This document shows positions 10,861 through 22,240 of a stretch of 64,000 nt of DNA, one piece after another. Origin of the DNA: Halichoerus grypus (Eukaryota > Chordata > Mammalia > Carnivora > Phocidae). Under the pieces are notes generated by a model. That model was not told the DNA's origin. It searched no databases and was given only the letters and a program-made list of their open reading frames with translations. The DNA lies in NCBI RefSeq assembly GCF_964656455.1, contig NC_135720.1:108822696-108886695 (forward strand), given 5' to 3'. Within the stretch, counting starts at the first letter, position 1; every line of letters begins with the position of its first letter. A program made the position numbers and the translations under genes.

Positions 10861-11119
10861 CTTCCCACGTCAGTGGCCCCTTTCCCCATCTTGCCCCAGC
10901 CCGCCCCCCACCCCCATTACTTCTCTCCACCAGAGAAGACCAATCTCTGCAGCTTAGTTTAGAACTATCTCCAGTCCTGAAGATGCTGTCCAGGCCGGAA
11001 GAGGGTTACAGAGATCCTGAAGACTTCCTTCTTCTCCACTGTGAGGAGGAAGGGTTCTGCCCCCATTTCTCGCCCATCCTATTCTTAGGGCTCCTTCACC
11101 CCAGCAATTTTCCAAGTCA

Positions 11120-11230
11120 GACGACTGGGATTTGACTTCTGGCTTTCCCTTCCCAGCTGGGTGACCTGAAGCACATTTCTCAGAGCCTCAGGTTCTATGA
11201 CACCAAGATAATCACAGCACCTTCCTCGGT
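11120..11230 (-). mobile_element. MIR fragment, reverse
   Basis: The plus strand has GGGTGACCTGAAGCACATTT and CTCAGAGCCTCAGGTTCTA, the reverse-complement order of MIR. It is weakly conserved. Confidence 0.5.
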
Positions 11231-11450
11231 GGGCTTCAGTGAAGAGTCAGAGCAGTAATGTAGATAAGATGTCAGAGCACACTGGGCATTCTCTAAAGGA
11301 GGCCAGCACTGCTGTTGTGACTTCGTTATCATTATTGCCCAGCCAGGCAACGCTTACCCTGCCCAGACAGAGCCTGCAACCACAAGCCCTTTCCAGGCAC
11401 AGCTGGGACCACCGAGACCTGGCATTGTAGGAATCTGCCCAGCCTGATTT

Positions 11451-11467
11451 AAGAAGCCACCCAGCTT
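11451..11467 (+). repeat. Target-site duplication, left copy, of full-length L1
   Basis: AAGAAGCCACCCAGCTT is repeated exactly at 18725-18741. A perfect 17-bp duplication fixes both ends of the L1 and shows insertion by target-primed reverse transcription. Confidence 0.95.
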
Positions 11468-11478
11468 GGGGGGCAGAG

Positions 11479-11489
11479 CAAGATGGCGG
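11479..11489 (+). promoter_or_regulatory. YY1-like site at L1 5' end
   Basis: CAAGATGGCGG lies at about +12 of the element. Human L1 carries a functional YY1 site of nearly the same sequence (CAAGATGGCC) and position that directs the transcription start. The equivalence here is inferred from sequence and position. Confidence 0.6.
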
Positions 11490-12593
11490 AGTAGGAGACC
11501 TGGATTTCGTCTGGTCCCAGGAATTCACCTGGATAGGGATCAAACCATTCTGAACACCTACAAACTCAACAGGAGATCGAAGAAAAGAATAGCAACAACT
11601 CTCTGAACAGAAAAGCGACCACTTTCTGGAAGGTAGGACGTGCGGAGAAGTGAATCCGAGGCGATATTCGGGAGGATAGACGGCAGGGGAGGGGGCCTCT
11701 GTCCGCTGCTTCTGGCAAGTGATAGAGCCCCGGAGCACAAAATCAGAACTTTTAGAAGTCTGCTCCGCTGAGGGACGTCGCTCCAGTGGCTAAGTGGGGG
11801 GTGGAACCCTCGTGGGACAGTGTGGTCTTAGGACCCTCGGGGTCACAGAAAGACCAGGGATGCCTGAGTGCGGCAGAGCTCCCAGGTATTGGAGCGGGGA
11901 ATCGGGCTGCAGAGATGGAGCCGAGGAGTGGGCTCTCAGCTCAGGGTTGCCATAAACCGTGATCCATGGCACAGTCGGGCCACTGCTCCTCCAGCAGGGA
12001 CCCAACAAGCGGCAGATCCAGGGAGACTCCCCTTCCTCCCCCGGGAGGAACGGCGCAGGAGCACACTGCAGGGATCTGCTGGGTTTGGAGACTCCACATG
12101 GGGTCGGGTGCCAGAGATAGAAACACTCAGTCACAGGCTGGGTGAACACGGAGTGCACCCGGAGACCAGGGAGACGGGAGTGATTGACTGCTTTTCTCTG
12201 GGGGCGTACTGAGGAGTGGGGCCCCAAGTTCTCAGCTCCTCCAGGTGGAGATTGGGAGACCACCATTTTCCTTCCTGTCCTCCAAAGCTGTACGGAAAGC
12301 TTGCAGGGAACAAAAGCTCCCGAGAGCAAACCCGAGCAGATTACTTAGCCTGGCCCGGCAATGGCGGAGCAATTCCACCTCCGGCAAAGACATTTGGGAA
12401 GCACAGCAAGAGGCCCCTCCCCCAGAAGATCAGCGAGAACAGCCAGCCAAGACCAAGTTTACCCATCAATGAGAACAGCAGAACTCCAGCGCTAGGGGAA
12501 TACTGCACATAGAATCCATGGCTTTTTTACCATGATTCTTTAGTCTTTCAAAGTTAATTTTTTTTTAACTGTCTTTTTTTTTTTTGAATTTTT

Positions 12594-13110
12594 CTTTTTC
12601 CCTTTTTCAACCAACATCTTATCAATCCCTTTTTAAAAAAACATTTTTATTTTTCATTTTTAGAGTCATATTCTATCCCTTCATAGTAGTTACCCTTATT
12701 TTTGGCATATATATATAAGTTGTTCTCTCTTTAAAATTTTGAGATACAGTTTCTTCTAACAGATCAAAATAAACCCTAAATCTCTACTGTATGGCTTTGT
12801 TCTAGTCTCCTGCCTGATCACATTCCCTCCCCTTTTTTTTCCTTTTTTTTTTAAATCCTCTTCTTTCTTTTTTCAAACAACATCTTACCAATTCCTTTTA
12901 TAAAATTCTTTATAATTTTCATCTTTACAGTCATACTCCATCCCTTCATCATATCAACCCTTATTTTTGTACATATATGTTTTTCTTTCTTTAAAATTTT
13001 GGGAGGCACTTTCTTCTAACAGACCAAAATACACCCAAAATCTAGTGTGTGGCACTGATCTATGCACCAGCCTGATCATATTTGATCATATTCTGTTTTT
13101 TTTTGTTTTG
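12594..13110 (+). repeat. Two tandem about 266-bp units in L1 5' region
   Basis: Unit 1 has CAACCAACATCTTATCAAT at 12608. Unit 2 has CAAACAACATCTTACCAAT at 12874. Matching landmarks follow in the same order: the CATATTCTATCCCTTCAT and CATACTCCATCCCTTCAT pair, TTTAAAATTTTG, CTTCTAACAGA(T/C)CAAAAT, then a CCTGATCA block and a T-rich end. The period is 266 nt. Confidence 0.85.
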
Positions 13111-13290
13111 TTCTGTTTTTCTTTGTTTTTAACTTTTTCTTTTTCTTTTTTTCTTTTCCTTTTTTCTTTCTTTCCCTTTCTTTTCCCCCGGCTTCAGGTC
13201 TTTTCTGATTTGTTTAGAGTATAGTTTCTGGGGACGTTGTTACCCTGTTAGCATTTTGTTCTCTCATTCATCTACTCTCCTCTGGACAAA

Positions 13291-14186
13291 ATGACAAGAT
13301 GGAAAAAAATCACCTCAACAAAAAGAACAAGAGGTAGTACCAACTGCCAGGGACCTACTCAATATGGACATTAGTACGATGTCGGATCGAGAGTTCAGAC
13401 TCATTACTTTAAAGATACTAGCTGGGCTTGAAAAAGCATGGAAGTTATTAGAGAAACCCTTTCTGGAGAAATAAAAGAACTAAAATCTAACCAAGTAGAA
13501 ATCAAAAAGGCTATTAATGAGGTGCAATCAAAAATGGGGGCACTAACTGCTAGGATAAACAAGGCAGAAGAGAGAATCAGTGATATAGAAGACCAAATGA
13601 TGGAAAATAAAGAAGCTGAGAAAAAGAGAGATAAACAACTACTGGATCATGAGGGCAGAATTCGAGAGATAAGTGATACCATAAGACAAAACAACATTAG
13701 AATAATTGGGATCCCAGAAGAAGAAGAAAGAGAGAGAGGGGCAGAAGGTATATTGGAGTGAATCATAGCAGAGAACTTCCCTAATTTGGGGAAGGAAACA
13801 GGCATCAAAATCCAGGAAGCACAGAGAACCCCTCTCAAAATCAATAAAAATAGGTCAACACCCCAACATCTAATAGTAAAACTTACGAGTCTCAGAGACA
13901 AACAGAAAATCCTGAAAGCAGCTCGGGAGAAGAGATATGTAACCTACAATGGTAGAAACATTAGATTGGCAACAGACTTATCCACAGAGACCTGGCAGGC
14001 CAGAAAGGACTGGCAGGATATCTTCAGAGCATTAAATGAGAAAAATATGCAGCCAAGAATACTATATCCAGCTAGGCTGTCACTGAAAATAGAAGGAGAG
14101 ATAAAAACTTCCAGGACAAACAAAAACTAAAGGAATGTGCAAACACGAAACCTGCCCTACAGGAAACCTTGAAAGGGGTCCTCTAA
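13291..14186 (+). pseudogene. L1 ORF1 (RNA-binding protein), broken
   Basis: The nominal frame starts with the ATG at 13291 and ends with the TAA at 14184-14186, about 298 codons. The middle (13438-13761) encodes a charged coiled-coil segment with EVQSKMGALTARINKAEERI. The C-terminal part (13786-14130) has the conserved RRM/CTD-type block. Breaks seen: a one-base gain in the A run near 13301-13309, a one-base loss in the A run at 13431-13435, an in-frame TGA at 13759-13761, and a one-base loss near 14110. ORF1p of L1 trimerises and coats L1 RNA. This copy cannot make it. Confidence 0.9.
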
Positions 14187-14267
14187 GCAAAGAGAGAGCC
14201 TAAAAGCGACATAGACCAGAAAGGAACACAGACAATATACAGTAACAGTCACCTTACAGGCAATACA

Positions 14268-17200
14268 ATGGCACTAAATTCATATCTTTCAATAGTTACC
14301 CTGAATGTAAATGGGCTAAATGCCCCAATGAAAAGACACAGGCTCTCAGACTGGATAAAAAAACAAGACCCATGGATATGCTGTCTGCAAGAGACTCATT
14401 TTAGACCCAAAGACACCCCCAGATTGAAAGTGAGGGGGAAGAAAACCATTTACCATGCTAATGGACACCAAAAGAAAGCTGGAGTGGCAATCCTTATATC
14501 AGACAAATTAGATTTTAAACCAAAGACTGTAATAAAAGGACACTATATCCTACTTAAAGGGTCTATCCAACAATAAGATCTAACAGTTGTAAATATCTAT
14601 GCCCCTAACGTGGGAGCAGCCAATTATATAAGACAATTAATAACAAAAGCAAAGAAACACATTGACAACAATACAATAATAGTGGGGGACTTTAACACCC
14701 CCCTCACTGAAATGGACAGATCATCTAAGCAAAAGATCAACAAGTAAATAAAGACTTTAAATGACACACAAGACCAAATGGACTTCACAGACATATTCAG
14801 AACATTCCATCCCAAAGCAACAGAATACACATTCTTCTCTAGTGCCCATGGAACATTCTCCAGAATCGATCACATCCTAGGTCATAAATCAGGTCTCAGC
14901 CGGTACCAAAAGACTGGGATCATTGCCTGCCTATTTTCAGACCACAATGCTTTGAAACTAGAACTCAATCACAAGAGGAAAGTCAGAAAGAACTCAAATA
15001 CATGGAGACTAAAGAGCATCCTACTAAAGAATGAATGGGTCAACCAGGAAATTAAAGAAGAATTAAAAAAATTCATGGAAACCGATGAAAATGAAAACAC
15101 AACTGTTCAAAATCTTTGGGATGCAGCAAAGGCAGTCCTAAGAGGCAAGTATATAGCAATAAAGCCTTTCTCAAGAAACAAGAAAGGTCTCAAGTACACA
15201 ACCTAACCCTACACCTAAAGGAGCTGGAGAAAGAACAGCAAATAAAGCCTAAACCCAGCAGGAGAAGAGAAATAATAAAGATCAGAGCAGAAATCAATGA
15301 AATAGAAACCAAAAGAACAGTAGAACAGATCAACAAAACTAGGAGCTGGTTCTTTGAAAGAATTAACAAGATTGATAAACCCCTGGCCAGACTTATCAAA
15401 AAGAAAAGAGAACTGACCCAAATCAACAAAATCATGAATGAAAGAGGAGACATCACAACCAACACCAAAGAAATACAAACAATTATAAGAACATATTATG
15501 AGCAACTCTATGCCAGCAAATTAGACAACCTGGAAGAAATGGATGCATTCCTAGAGATGTATCAACTACCAAAACTGAACCAGGAAGAAACAGAAAACCT
15601 GAACAGACCTATAACCACTAAGGAAATTGAAGCAGTCATTAAAAATCTCCCAACAAACAAAAGCCCAGGGCCAGATGGCTTCCCAGGGGAATTCTACCAA
15701 ACATTTCAAGAAGAATTAATACCTATTCTTCTGAAACTGGTCCAAAAAATAGAAATGGAAGGAAAACTTCCAAACTCATTTTATGAGGCCAGCATTACCT
15801 TGATCCCAAAACCAGACAAAGACCCCATCAAAAAGGAGAATTACAGACCAATATCCCTGATGAACATGGATGCAAAAATTCTCACCAAAATTCTAGCCAA
15901 TAGGATCCAACAGTACGTTAAAAGGATTATTCACCACGACTAAGTGGGATTTATCCCTGGGCTGCAAGGTTGGTTCAACATCCGCAAATCAATCAACATG
16001 ATACAATACATTAACAGAAGAAAGAACAAGAATCATAGGATCCTCTCAATAGATTCAGAAAAAGCATTTGACAAAGTACAGCATCCTTTCTTGATCAAAA
16101 CTCTTCAGAGTATAGGCATAGAGGGTACATACCTCAATATCATAAAAGCCATCTATGAAAAACCTACAGCGAATATCATTCTCAATGGGGAAAAACTGAG
16201 AGCTTTCCCCCTAAGGTCAGGAAAGGGGCAGGGACGTCCACTATCACCACTGCTATTCAACATAGCATTAGAAGTCCTAGCCACAGGGCGCCTGGGTGGC
16301 TCAGTTGGTTAAGCGACTGCCTTCGGCTCAGGTCATGATCCTGGAGTCCCGGGATCGAGTCCCGCATCGGGCTCCCTGCTCAGCAGGGAGTCTGCTTCTC
16401 CCTCTGACCCTCCTCCCTCTCATGCTCTCTGTCTCTCATTCTCTCTCTCTCAAATAAATAAATAAAATCTTTAAAAAAAAAAAAAAAAAAAAGAAGTCCT
16501 AGCCACAGCAATCAGACAACAAAAAGAAATCAAAGGCATCCAAATCGGCAAAAAAGAAGTCAAACTCTCACTCTTTGCAGATGATATGATACTTTATGTG
16601 GAAAATCCCAAAGACTGCACCCCAAAACTGCTAGAACTCATACAGGAATTCAGTAAAGTGGCAGGATAGAAAATCAATGCACAGAAGTCAGTGGCATTCC
16701 TATACACCAACAACAAGACAGAAGAAAGAGAAATTAAGGAGTCGATCCCATTTACAATTGCACCCAAAACCTTAAGATACCTAGGAATAAATCTAACCAA
16801 AGAGGCAAGGGATCTGTACTCAGAAAACTATAAAATACTCATGAAAGAAATTGAGGAAGACACAAAGAAATGGAAAAACGTTCCATGCTCATGGATTGGA
16901 AGAACAAATATTGTGAAGATGTCAATGCTACCTAGAGCAATCTACACATTCAATGCAATCCCCATCAAAATACCATCCACTTTTTTCAAAGAAATGGAAC
17001 AAATAATCCTAAAATTTGTATGGAACCAGAAAAGACCCCGAATAGCCAGAGGAATGTTGAAAAAGAAAAGCAAAGCTGGCGGCATCACAATTCCAGACTT
17101 CCAGCTCTATTACAAAGCTGTCATCATCAAGACAGTATGGTACTGGCACAAAAACAGACACATAGATCAAGGGAACAGAACAGAGAGCCCAGAAATGGAC

Positions 17201-18279
17201 CCTCAACTCTATGGTCAACTAATCTTTGACAAAGCAGGAAAGAATGTCCAATGGAAAAAAGACAGTCTCTTCAACAAATGGTGTTGGGAAAATTGGACAG
17301 CCACATGCAGAAGAGTGAAACTGGACCATTTCCTTACAAAAATAGACTCCAAATGGTTGAAAGACCTCAATGTGAGACAGGAGTCCATCAAAATCCTAAA
17401 GGAGAACACAGGCAGCAACCTCTTCGACCTCAGCCGCAGCAACTTCTTCCTAGAAACATCGCCAAAGGCAAGGGAAGCAAGGGCAAAAATGAACTATTGG
17501 GACAAGATAAAAAGCTTTTGCACAGCAAAAGAAACAGTCAACAAAACCAAAAGATAACCGACAGAATGGGAGAAGATATTTGCAAATGACATATCAGATA
17601 AAGGGCTAGTATCCAAAATCTATAAAGAACTTATCAAACTCAACACCCAAAGAACAAAGAATCCAATCAAGAAATGGGCAGAAGACATGAACAGACATTT
17701 TTCCAAAGAAGACATCCAAATGGCCAACAGACACATGAAAAAGTGCTCAATATCGCTTGGCATCAGGGAAATCCAAATCAAAACCTCAATGAGATACCAC
17801 CTCACACCAATCAGAATGGCTAAAATTAACAAGTCAGGAAACGACAGATGTTGGCGGGGATGCAGAGAAAGGGGAACCCTCCTACACTGTTGGTGGGAAT
17901 GCAAGCTGGTGCAGCCACTCTGGAAAACAGTATGGAGGTTCCTCGAAAAGTTGAAAATAGAGCTACCGTACAATCCAGCAATTGCACTACTGGGTATTTA
18001 CTCCAAAGATACAAATGTAGGGATCCAAAGGGGTACGTGCACCCTGATGTTTATAGCAGCAATGTCCACAATAGCCAAACTGTGGAAAGAGCCAAGATGT
18101 CCATCGACAGATAATGGATAAAGAAGAGGTGGTATATATATACAATGGAATATTATGCAGCCATCAAAAGGAATGAGATCTTGCCATTTGCAATGACGTG
18201 GATAGAACTGGAGGGTGTTTTGCTGAGCGAAATAAGTCAATTGGAGAAAGACATGTATCATATGACCTCACTGATATGA
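14268..18279 (+). pseudogene. L1 ORF2 (endonuclease/reverse transcriptase), broken
   Basis: The frame starts at 14268 with an APE-type endonuclease N-terminus (TLNVNGLNAPMKRHRLSDWI and LQETH). It continues to a reverse transcriptase with [13 protein letters not shown], the [16 protein letters not shown] block and the FADD catalytic motif near 16576. The C-terminal block ends MYHMTSLI at 18279. Breaks seen: stops at 14574-14576, 14745-14747, 15941-15943, 16667-16669 and 17555-17557; a frameshift near 15190; a one-base loss near 18113; and a Can-SINE between the early RT blocks and FADD. ORF2p nicks the target DNA and copies L1 RNA. This one is dead. Confidence 0.95.
16286..16491 (+). mobile_element. 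Can-SINE inserted in L1 ORF2
   Basis: It begins GGGCGCCTGGGTGGCTCAGT. It has the tRNA-Lys-like head, a CT-rich middle, AAATAAATAAATAAAATCTT and an unbroken A tail of about 19. The flanks AGAAGTCCTAGCCACA (16270-16285 and 16492-16507) are an exact 16-bp duplication. The intact tail and duplication make it the youngest-looking SINE in the window. It must postdate the L1. Confidence 0.97.
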
Positions 18280-18724
18280 GGAATTCTTAATCTCAGGAAA
18301 CAAACTGAGAGTTGCTGGGGTGGGGGTGGGGTGGGAGGGATGGGGTGGCTGGGTGATAGACACTGGGGAGGGTATGTGCTATGGTGAGCACTGTGAATTG
18401 TGCCAGACTGTTGAATCACAGATATGTACCTCTGAAACAAATAATGCAATATATGTTAAGAAAAAAAAAAGAAGATAGCAGGAGGGGAAGAATGAAGGGG
18501 GGGAAATCCGAGTGGGAGATGAACCATGAGGGATGATGGACTCTGAAAAACAAACTGAGGGTTCTAGAGGGGAGGGGGGTGGGAGGATGGGTTAGCCTGG
18601 TGGTGGGTATTAAAGAGGGCACGTTCTGCATGGAGCACTGGGTGTTATCCACAAACAATGAATCATGGAACACTACATCAAAAACTAATGATGTAATGTA
18701 TGGTGATTAATATAACAATAAAAA

Positions 18725-18741
18725 AAGAAGCCACCCAGCTT
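18725..18741 (+). repeat. Target-site duplication, right copy, of full-length L1
   Basis: An exact copy of AAGAAGCCACCCAGCTT from the left side of the L1. Confidence 0.95.
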
Positions 18742-18744
18742 TGC

Positions 18745-19665
18745 CTTTGTCCACTGGGGAGTCTAGACCTGAGGGCCTGGGCTTTTCCTCAGGCTCTAAG
18801 CTAGCCCTTGTTGGAAGGGGAAACCGTCGTCCCTGATGCTGGGCAGGGAGTGGAAAGGTGAAGGGAGCCAGAGTGTTCCTTTCTGCAAGTTCACTTCACA
18901 AAGAGAAGCAATGGAGGTGCTCACCTTGAAGAAAAATTGAGGAGCAGTATGGAAAAATGAGAAGCAACAATAGAACAAAACCCAGTGGACTTAAACCCCA
19001 GCAGAGGGATTCAACCCACCCCTACCACCACCCACCTTTCTCTCCATGAAAATTCACTGAACACCAACACCTCCGTGCACTCCACATCCTGTCTCCTTGC
19101 CCCCTCCTCTTCTCCCTGTGGGTCCCTAAACACAGACTAACTGGCCTAAAACAGCAAACCATCAATGAGGAAATAGCCCTCCTGTGAGGACTGTAAGGCC
19201 CCCTTCAAGGGTCTCCTCCAGTCCTCCGGCTCCTGCCAGACTTTACCTCCTTACTCACATCCTTCTGCATAATGGAGAACACATACCTAACTCAGGAGAC
19301 GGGGGCTAGTCCCAGCTCTGGCACTATCCAGATGTGGGTCAGGGGGCCACAGTTTTAGCCTCTCTGGGACTCGGTTTCCTCTCTGTGCGATGGCAGGGCC
19401 TGGTCAGCCATACTGTTTGGCTCCATCCCAGTCCCAAAGATTTCCCCAGGGGCTCTCCTCATCTGCACTGAGCACCCCTCCCACATTCCACACCAAGCCA
19501 GGAAGTACTTCCTATCACTTGAGTGCAGTACTCCCATTTGGTTTGTAAAGATGAAAAATCTAACCCTTACCCCCAAACTATGGCCCTCTATACACCAGTT
19601 TTTATACTAACTAGGACTTCTAAAGCCCTATATCATCAACGCTTGTTCCTAAGTCATAAGTAAAA
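18745..19665. other. Intron 1 stretch without recognisable feature
   Basis: GC-moderate, apparently unique DNA. No exon or repeat was recognised. Confidence 0.35.
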
Positions 19666-19667
19666 GC

Positions 19668-19908
19668 AGAATAATATTAATACTTGAGATTTGGTGTGTA
19701 CCAGACACTGGGTTCTATCCACATTTCAATCCCTATAACAACTCTCTGAGATAGGTGGCATCATCTTAAAGAAGTCATTAAAAGACAAACCATGGTTCAG
19801 AAAGGTTAAGTAACTTGCCTAAGGACACACAGCTAGTTAGTAGCATAGCTAGGACTCAAGCCCATGACTGCATGACCCTAAAGCTGTAAACCACTAAGCC
19901 ACATGGCA
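19668..19908 (+). mobile_element. MIR SINE, nearly full length
   Basis: It shows CAGACACTGGGTTCTATCC, TATAACAACTCTCTGAGATA, AGAAAGGTTAAGTAACTTGC, GACACACAGCTAGTTAGTAG and CTAAGCC in MIR order. Confidence 0.85.
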
Positions 19909-20009
19909 CGTGCTCAAGAAACACCCTAAGTTGAGCCCTGCTCAGAGCTTTCTCAAGCATTCTATAGATCCAGACTCAATAATTCATGATCGAGCTTTCC
20001 CTCAGAGCT

Positions 20010-20222
20010 GGGCCAAGAGTTTTCACAGCTCTGCAATCTCATGTCAACCTCACAAGGACTTTGTGAGGTCATTATTACTATCCCCCCTGACAGATAATAA
20101 TACTGAGGTTTATAATGATATTACCAGCAGTTATATGTCTTGTCAATGGCGCCCATTGCTGCTCAGAGGCAGAGCTGGGACTCACAACTAAATATTCTGA
20201 CTCCAAGCTCCGTTCTCTTGTT
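20010..20222 (+). mobile_element. MIR SINE
   Basis: The MIR-like order is CCTCACAAGGACTTTGTGAG, GACAGATAATAATACTGAGG, GAGGCAGAGCTGGGACTCAC, then CTGACTCCAAGCTCCGTTCT. It is diverged. Confidence 0.7.
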
Positions 20223-20364
20223 GTAGAACCAAAGCTGATTCATAAACCCTGCCTTTAGCACTTGAGGCCAATGCTGTGGCTTTGTGGTATTCAAACAGCC
20301 TTCTCCTCTACCCTTCTCCTACCTCCATGAATGGGGGTAATGGGGGCAAGGATATGTATGGCCA

Positions 20365-20530
20365 CTTCCAAAGTGCCTGCTACGAGCCAGGCACTGTGCT
20401 GGCAACTTTCTGCTTTATCTCATTTATTCCCCGCAACTCTCATATCACATCACTGTCCCTTCCTGGTGATGACATTAAGACTCCCACAGCTCAGGCAACT
20501 CGCCCAAGGGCCATGTCTTATAGAGAAAGG
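20365..20530 (+). mobile_element. MIR fragment
   Basis: It has CTACGAGCCAGGCACTGTGC, TATCTCATTTATTCCCCGCA and CAACTCGCCCAAGGGC. Confidence 0.6.
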
Positions 20531-20589
20531 GGCAGGCCTTTGTGGATGATGATGTTGCATTCAAACAACATGCTTTTAACCAGCTTCTA

Positions 20590-20915
20590 GCCTGTGGAGG
20601 CCATGCTGGACACTAGGGGTCACCCTGGTGGTGAGGACACAAGAGCAAATAAGGTATGGTCCCTTTCCTTGAGGGGTCCCCTTTTGTAGAAAAGCCAGAA
20701 GGGTTAGGGAGACAGGGGCTTTGGCAGCACTAGGAAGGGGAACCTGGTGTAGCCTGGGGTGTGAAGAGGAGGTCAGAAAAGGCTTCCAGGAAGTGGCACT
20801 GAGCCAGTCTTGAAAGAGGTGAGAGAACTAAGGAAAGGTACAGAGGTAAGAAATTCTTTCTGGGCAAGGGGAATGGCATTAGGGGAAAAAGCATGGTGTG
20901 CACAAGGCCGGAGTC
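20590..20915 (+). repeat. Recurrent ancient repeat (family not named), copy A
   Basis: The order of landmarks is: a CTGGACACTAGGGGTCACC head, AAGGTATGGTCCCTTTCCTT, then AGGCTTCCAGGAAGTGGCAC, CTTGAAAGAGGTGAGAG, and a GGGCAAGGGGAATGGCATTA tail. The same modules recur in several other places in the window. I recognise the pattern as a dispersed mammalian repeat but cannot name its family reliably. Confidence 0.45.
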
Positions 20916-21449
20916 CTGACCAGTGGCCTATTCATTTGTGGCTAAATTAATAGGCAAAAGGAATCAACAAGGTATACAAGTACCTTGGTTTGACAGCAGA
21001 GCTCAGGCATCCTGGGGAGGCTGCTCCTTTACCCCCCTCTCCCTACCAGGTCCCCTGGGGCCCAGGTCTGGGAATGGGGCCCAGAATTCCCCAGAGATAC
21101 TGCATGGAACATAAGGAATGTAAACAATTTCCTGTTCCACAGGCCAGAGATTCCTCCCTATATACTGACCCTTCATGTGTCACTGGAGGTCACCTAGGAA
21201 ACAGCCCCAGACACTGGGCCATGACCCAGGGCTTAGCTCCCCAAAGAAGAGTCTGTGCTTTTCCACCCCAGGCCCACTGTCCACCTCTACCATGCCTGCT
21301 GCCACTTTAAGGCCCTAAAGACCATGCTTTGTGGGCAGCAAACAGGCTTGCTAACCCTATCCCCCCGCCCCCTGCTTCCAACCTGAATCAGCCTGAATTA
21401 CAGACATCCAACTTGACTCTACAAACTCAGTTTGGGTTCTGTTGAACTG

Positions 21450-21660
21450 CTATCCACTCTAACTATGGGACTCCAAACAAGTTACTCAGCCTCTCTGAGC
21501 CTCATTTTCCTCATCCATAAAATGGGGCAATAATAACAGCGCATACCTCATAGGGCTGTCGTGAGAATTAAATTAGTTACTATTTGTAAAGCACTTGGAG
21601 GAGTGTCTGGTGATAATAAACACCATCAAGAACTCTACAGATAAGCCACTGTTATAATTG
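21450..21660 (-). mobile_element. MIR SINE, reverse
   Basis: The plus strand reads AGCCTCTCTGAGCCTCATTT, CCATAAAATGGGGCAATAAT, ACCTCATAGGGCTGTCGTGA, then GTAAAGCACTTGGAGGAGTG. This is a clear reverse MIR. Confidence 0.85.
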
Positions 21661-21736
21661 GGAAGATACCTGGACACTGACTTATATGTATCACAGAAAG
21701 TTCACTCTATGTAAGAATGAATCTGACATATTATGA

Positions 21737-21869
21737 CAGGGTTTGGCAAATATTACAGGGGTAAATTCAGCCCATTTTTGTAAGTACGATTTTCCTGGAA
21801 CACAGCCACGCCCATTCATGGAAGGATTGTCTATGGCACCTGGCCCTTTACAGAAAATTTGCTGATTTC
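21737..21869 (+). mobile_element. Old hAT-type DNA transposon fragment
   Basis: It starts CAGGGTTTGGCAAATATTAC. It contains CCTGGAACACAGCCACGCCC, ATTGTCTATGGCACCTGGCC and a CTTTACAGAAAATTTGCTG end. This is the widespread element whose terminus is CAGGGGTCGGCAAAC. A second copy lies at 46315-46492. The family number is not certain. Confidence 0.65.
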
Positions 21870-22044
21870 CGTGTTATTAGCTTGAATCATATGTAAGTGA
21901 CCGTATTCAATTATGCTTAATCTACAAAATCATCAATTTCATGTGGTTCAACTTAGCAAATCATACTGGCTTATCATGTGTCCTACTGCCTTACCTGTTA
22001 AAACAGAGGGCTGTGCTCTAAATCCAGTGATCCTAATAACGAAG

Positions 22045-22240
22045 TTATGGTCATCATCCATTGAGCACCTACCATGGTCAAGGTTTACCTCAGACTTTCA
22101 CTACACCCCTGCAAGGTAAATATGACCACCACCACCCCTTGTAAAGACAAGGAAATCTGAGGCTCGGAAAGAGGCGATGTGTGAGCTTTGGACTTGACCC
22201 AGGTCTCCAGACCCCACATCTGGTACGCTGTCCCCACATA
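22045..22240 (+). mobile_element. MIR SINE
   Basis: It shows CCATTGAGCACCTACCATGG, GTAAAGACAAGGAAATCTGA, GGCTCGGAAAGAG and GACCCAGGTCTCCAGACC in MIR order. Confidence 0.7.

Larger units (their letters stand above)
11468..18724 (+). mobile_element. Full-length carnivore L1 retrotransposon (inactive)
   Basis: The element is about 7.26 kb, including a 222-bp SINE insertion with its duplication. It has a 5' region (11468-13290), ORF1, an 81-nt spacer, ORF2, a G-rich 3'-UTR (18280-18724) and a short AATAAAAAAAG-type tail. The exact 17-bp duplication and intact 5' end show a full-length insertion. Both ORFs carry stops and frameshifts, so this copy is not autonomous. It stands antisense to DAAM2. 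A G-rich run at about 18318-18345 (GGGGTGGGGGTGGGGTGGGA) is a G-quadruplex candidate typical of L1 3'-UTRs. Confidence 0.97.

Noticed and set aside
11247..11738. 163-codon antisense frame crossing from the L1 5' end into host DNA
   Set aside because: It looked like an ORF0-style fusion, but its apparent first Met is a GTG codon on inspection, so there is no ordinary start at that place.
14268..17557. Functional reverse transcriptase gene or novel RT system
   Set aside because: It is plainly L1 ORF2 with several stops, frameshifts and a SINE insertion.
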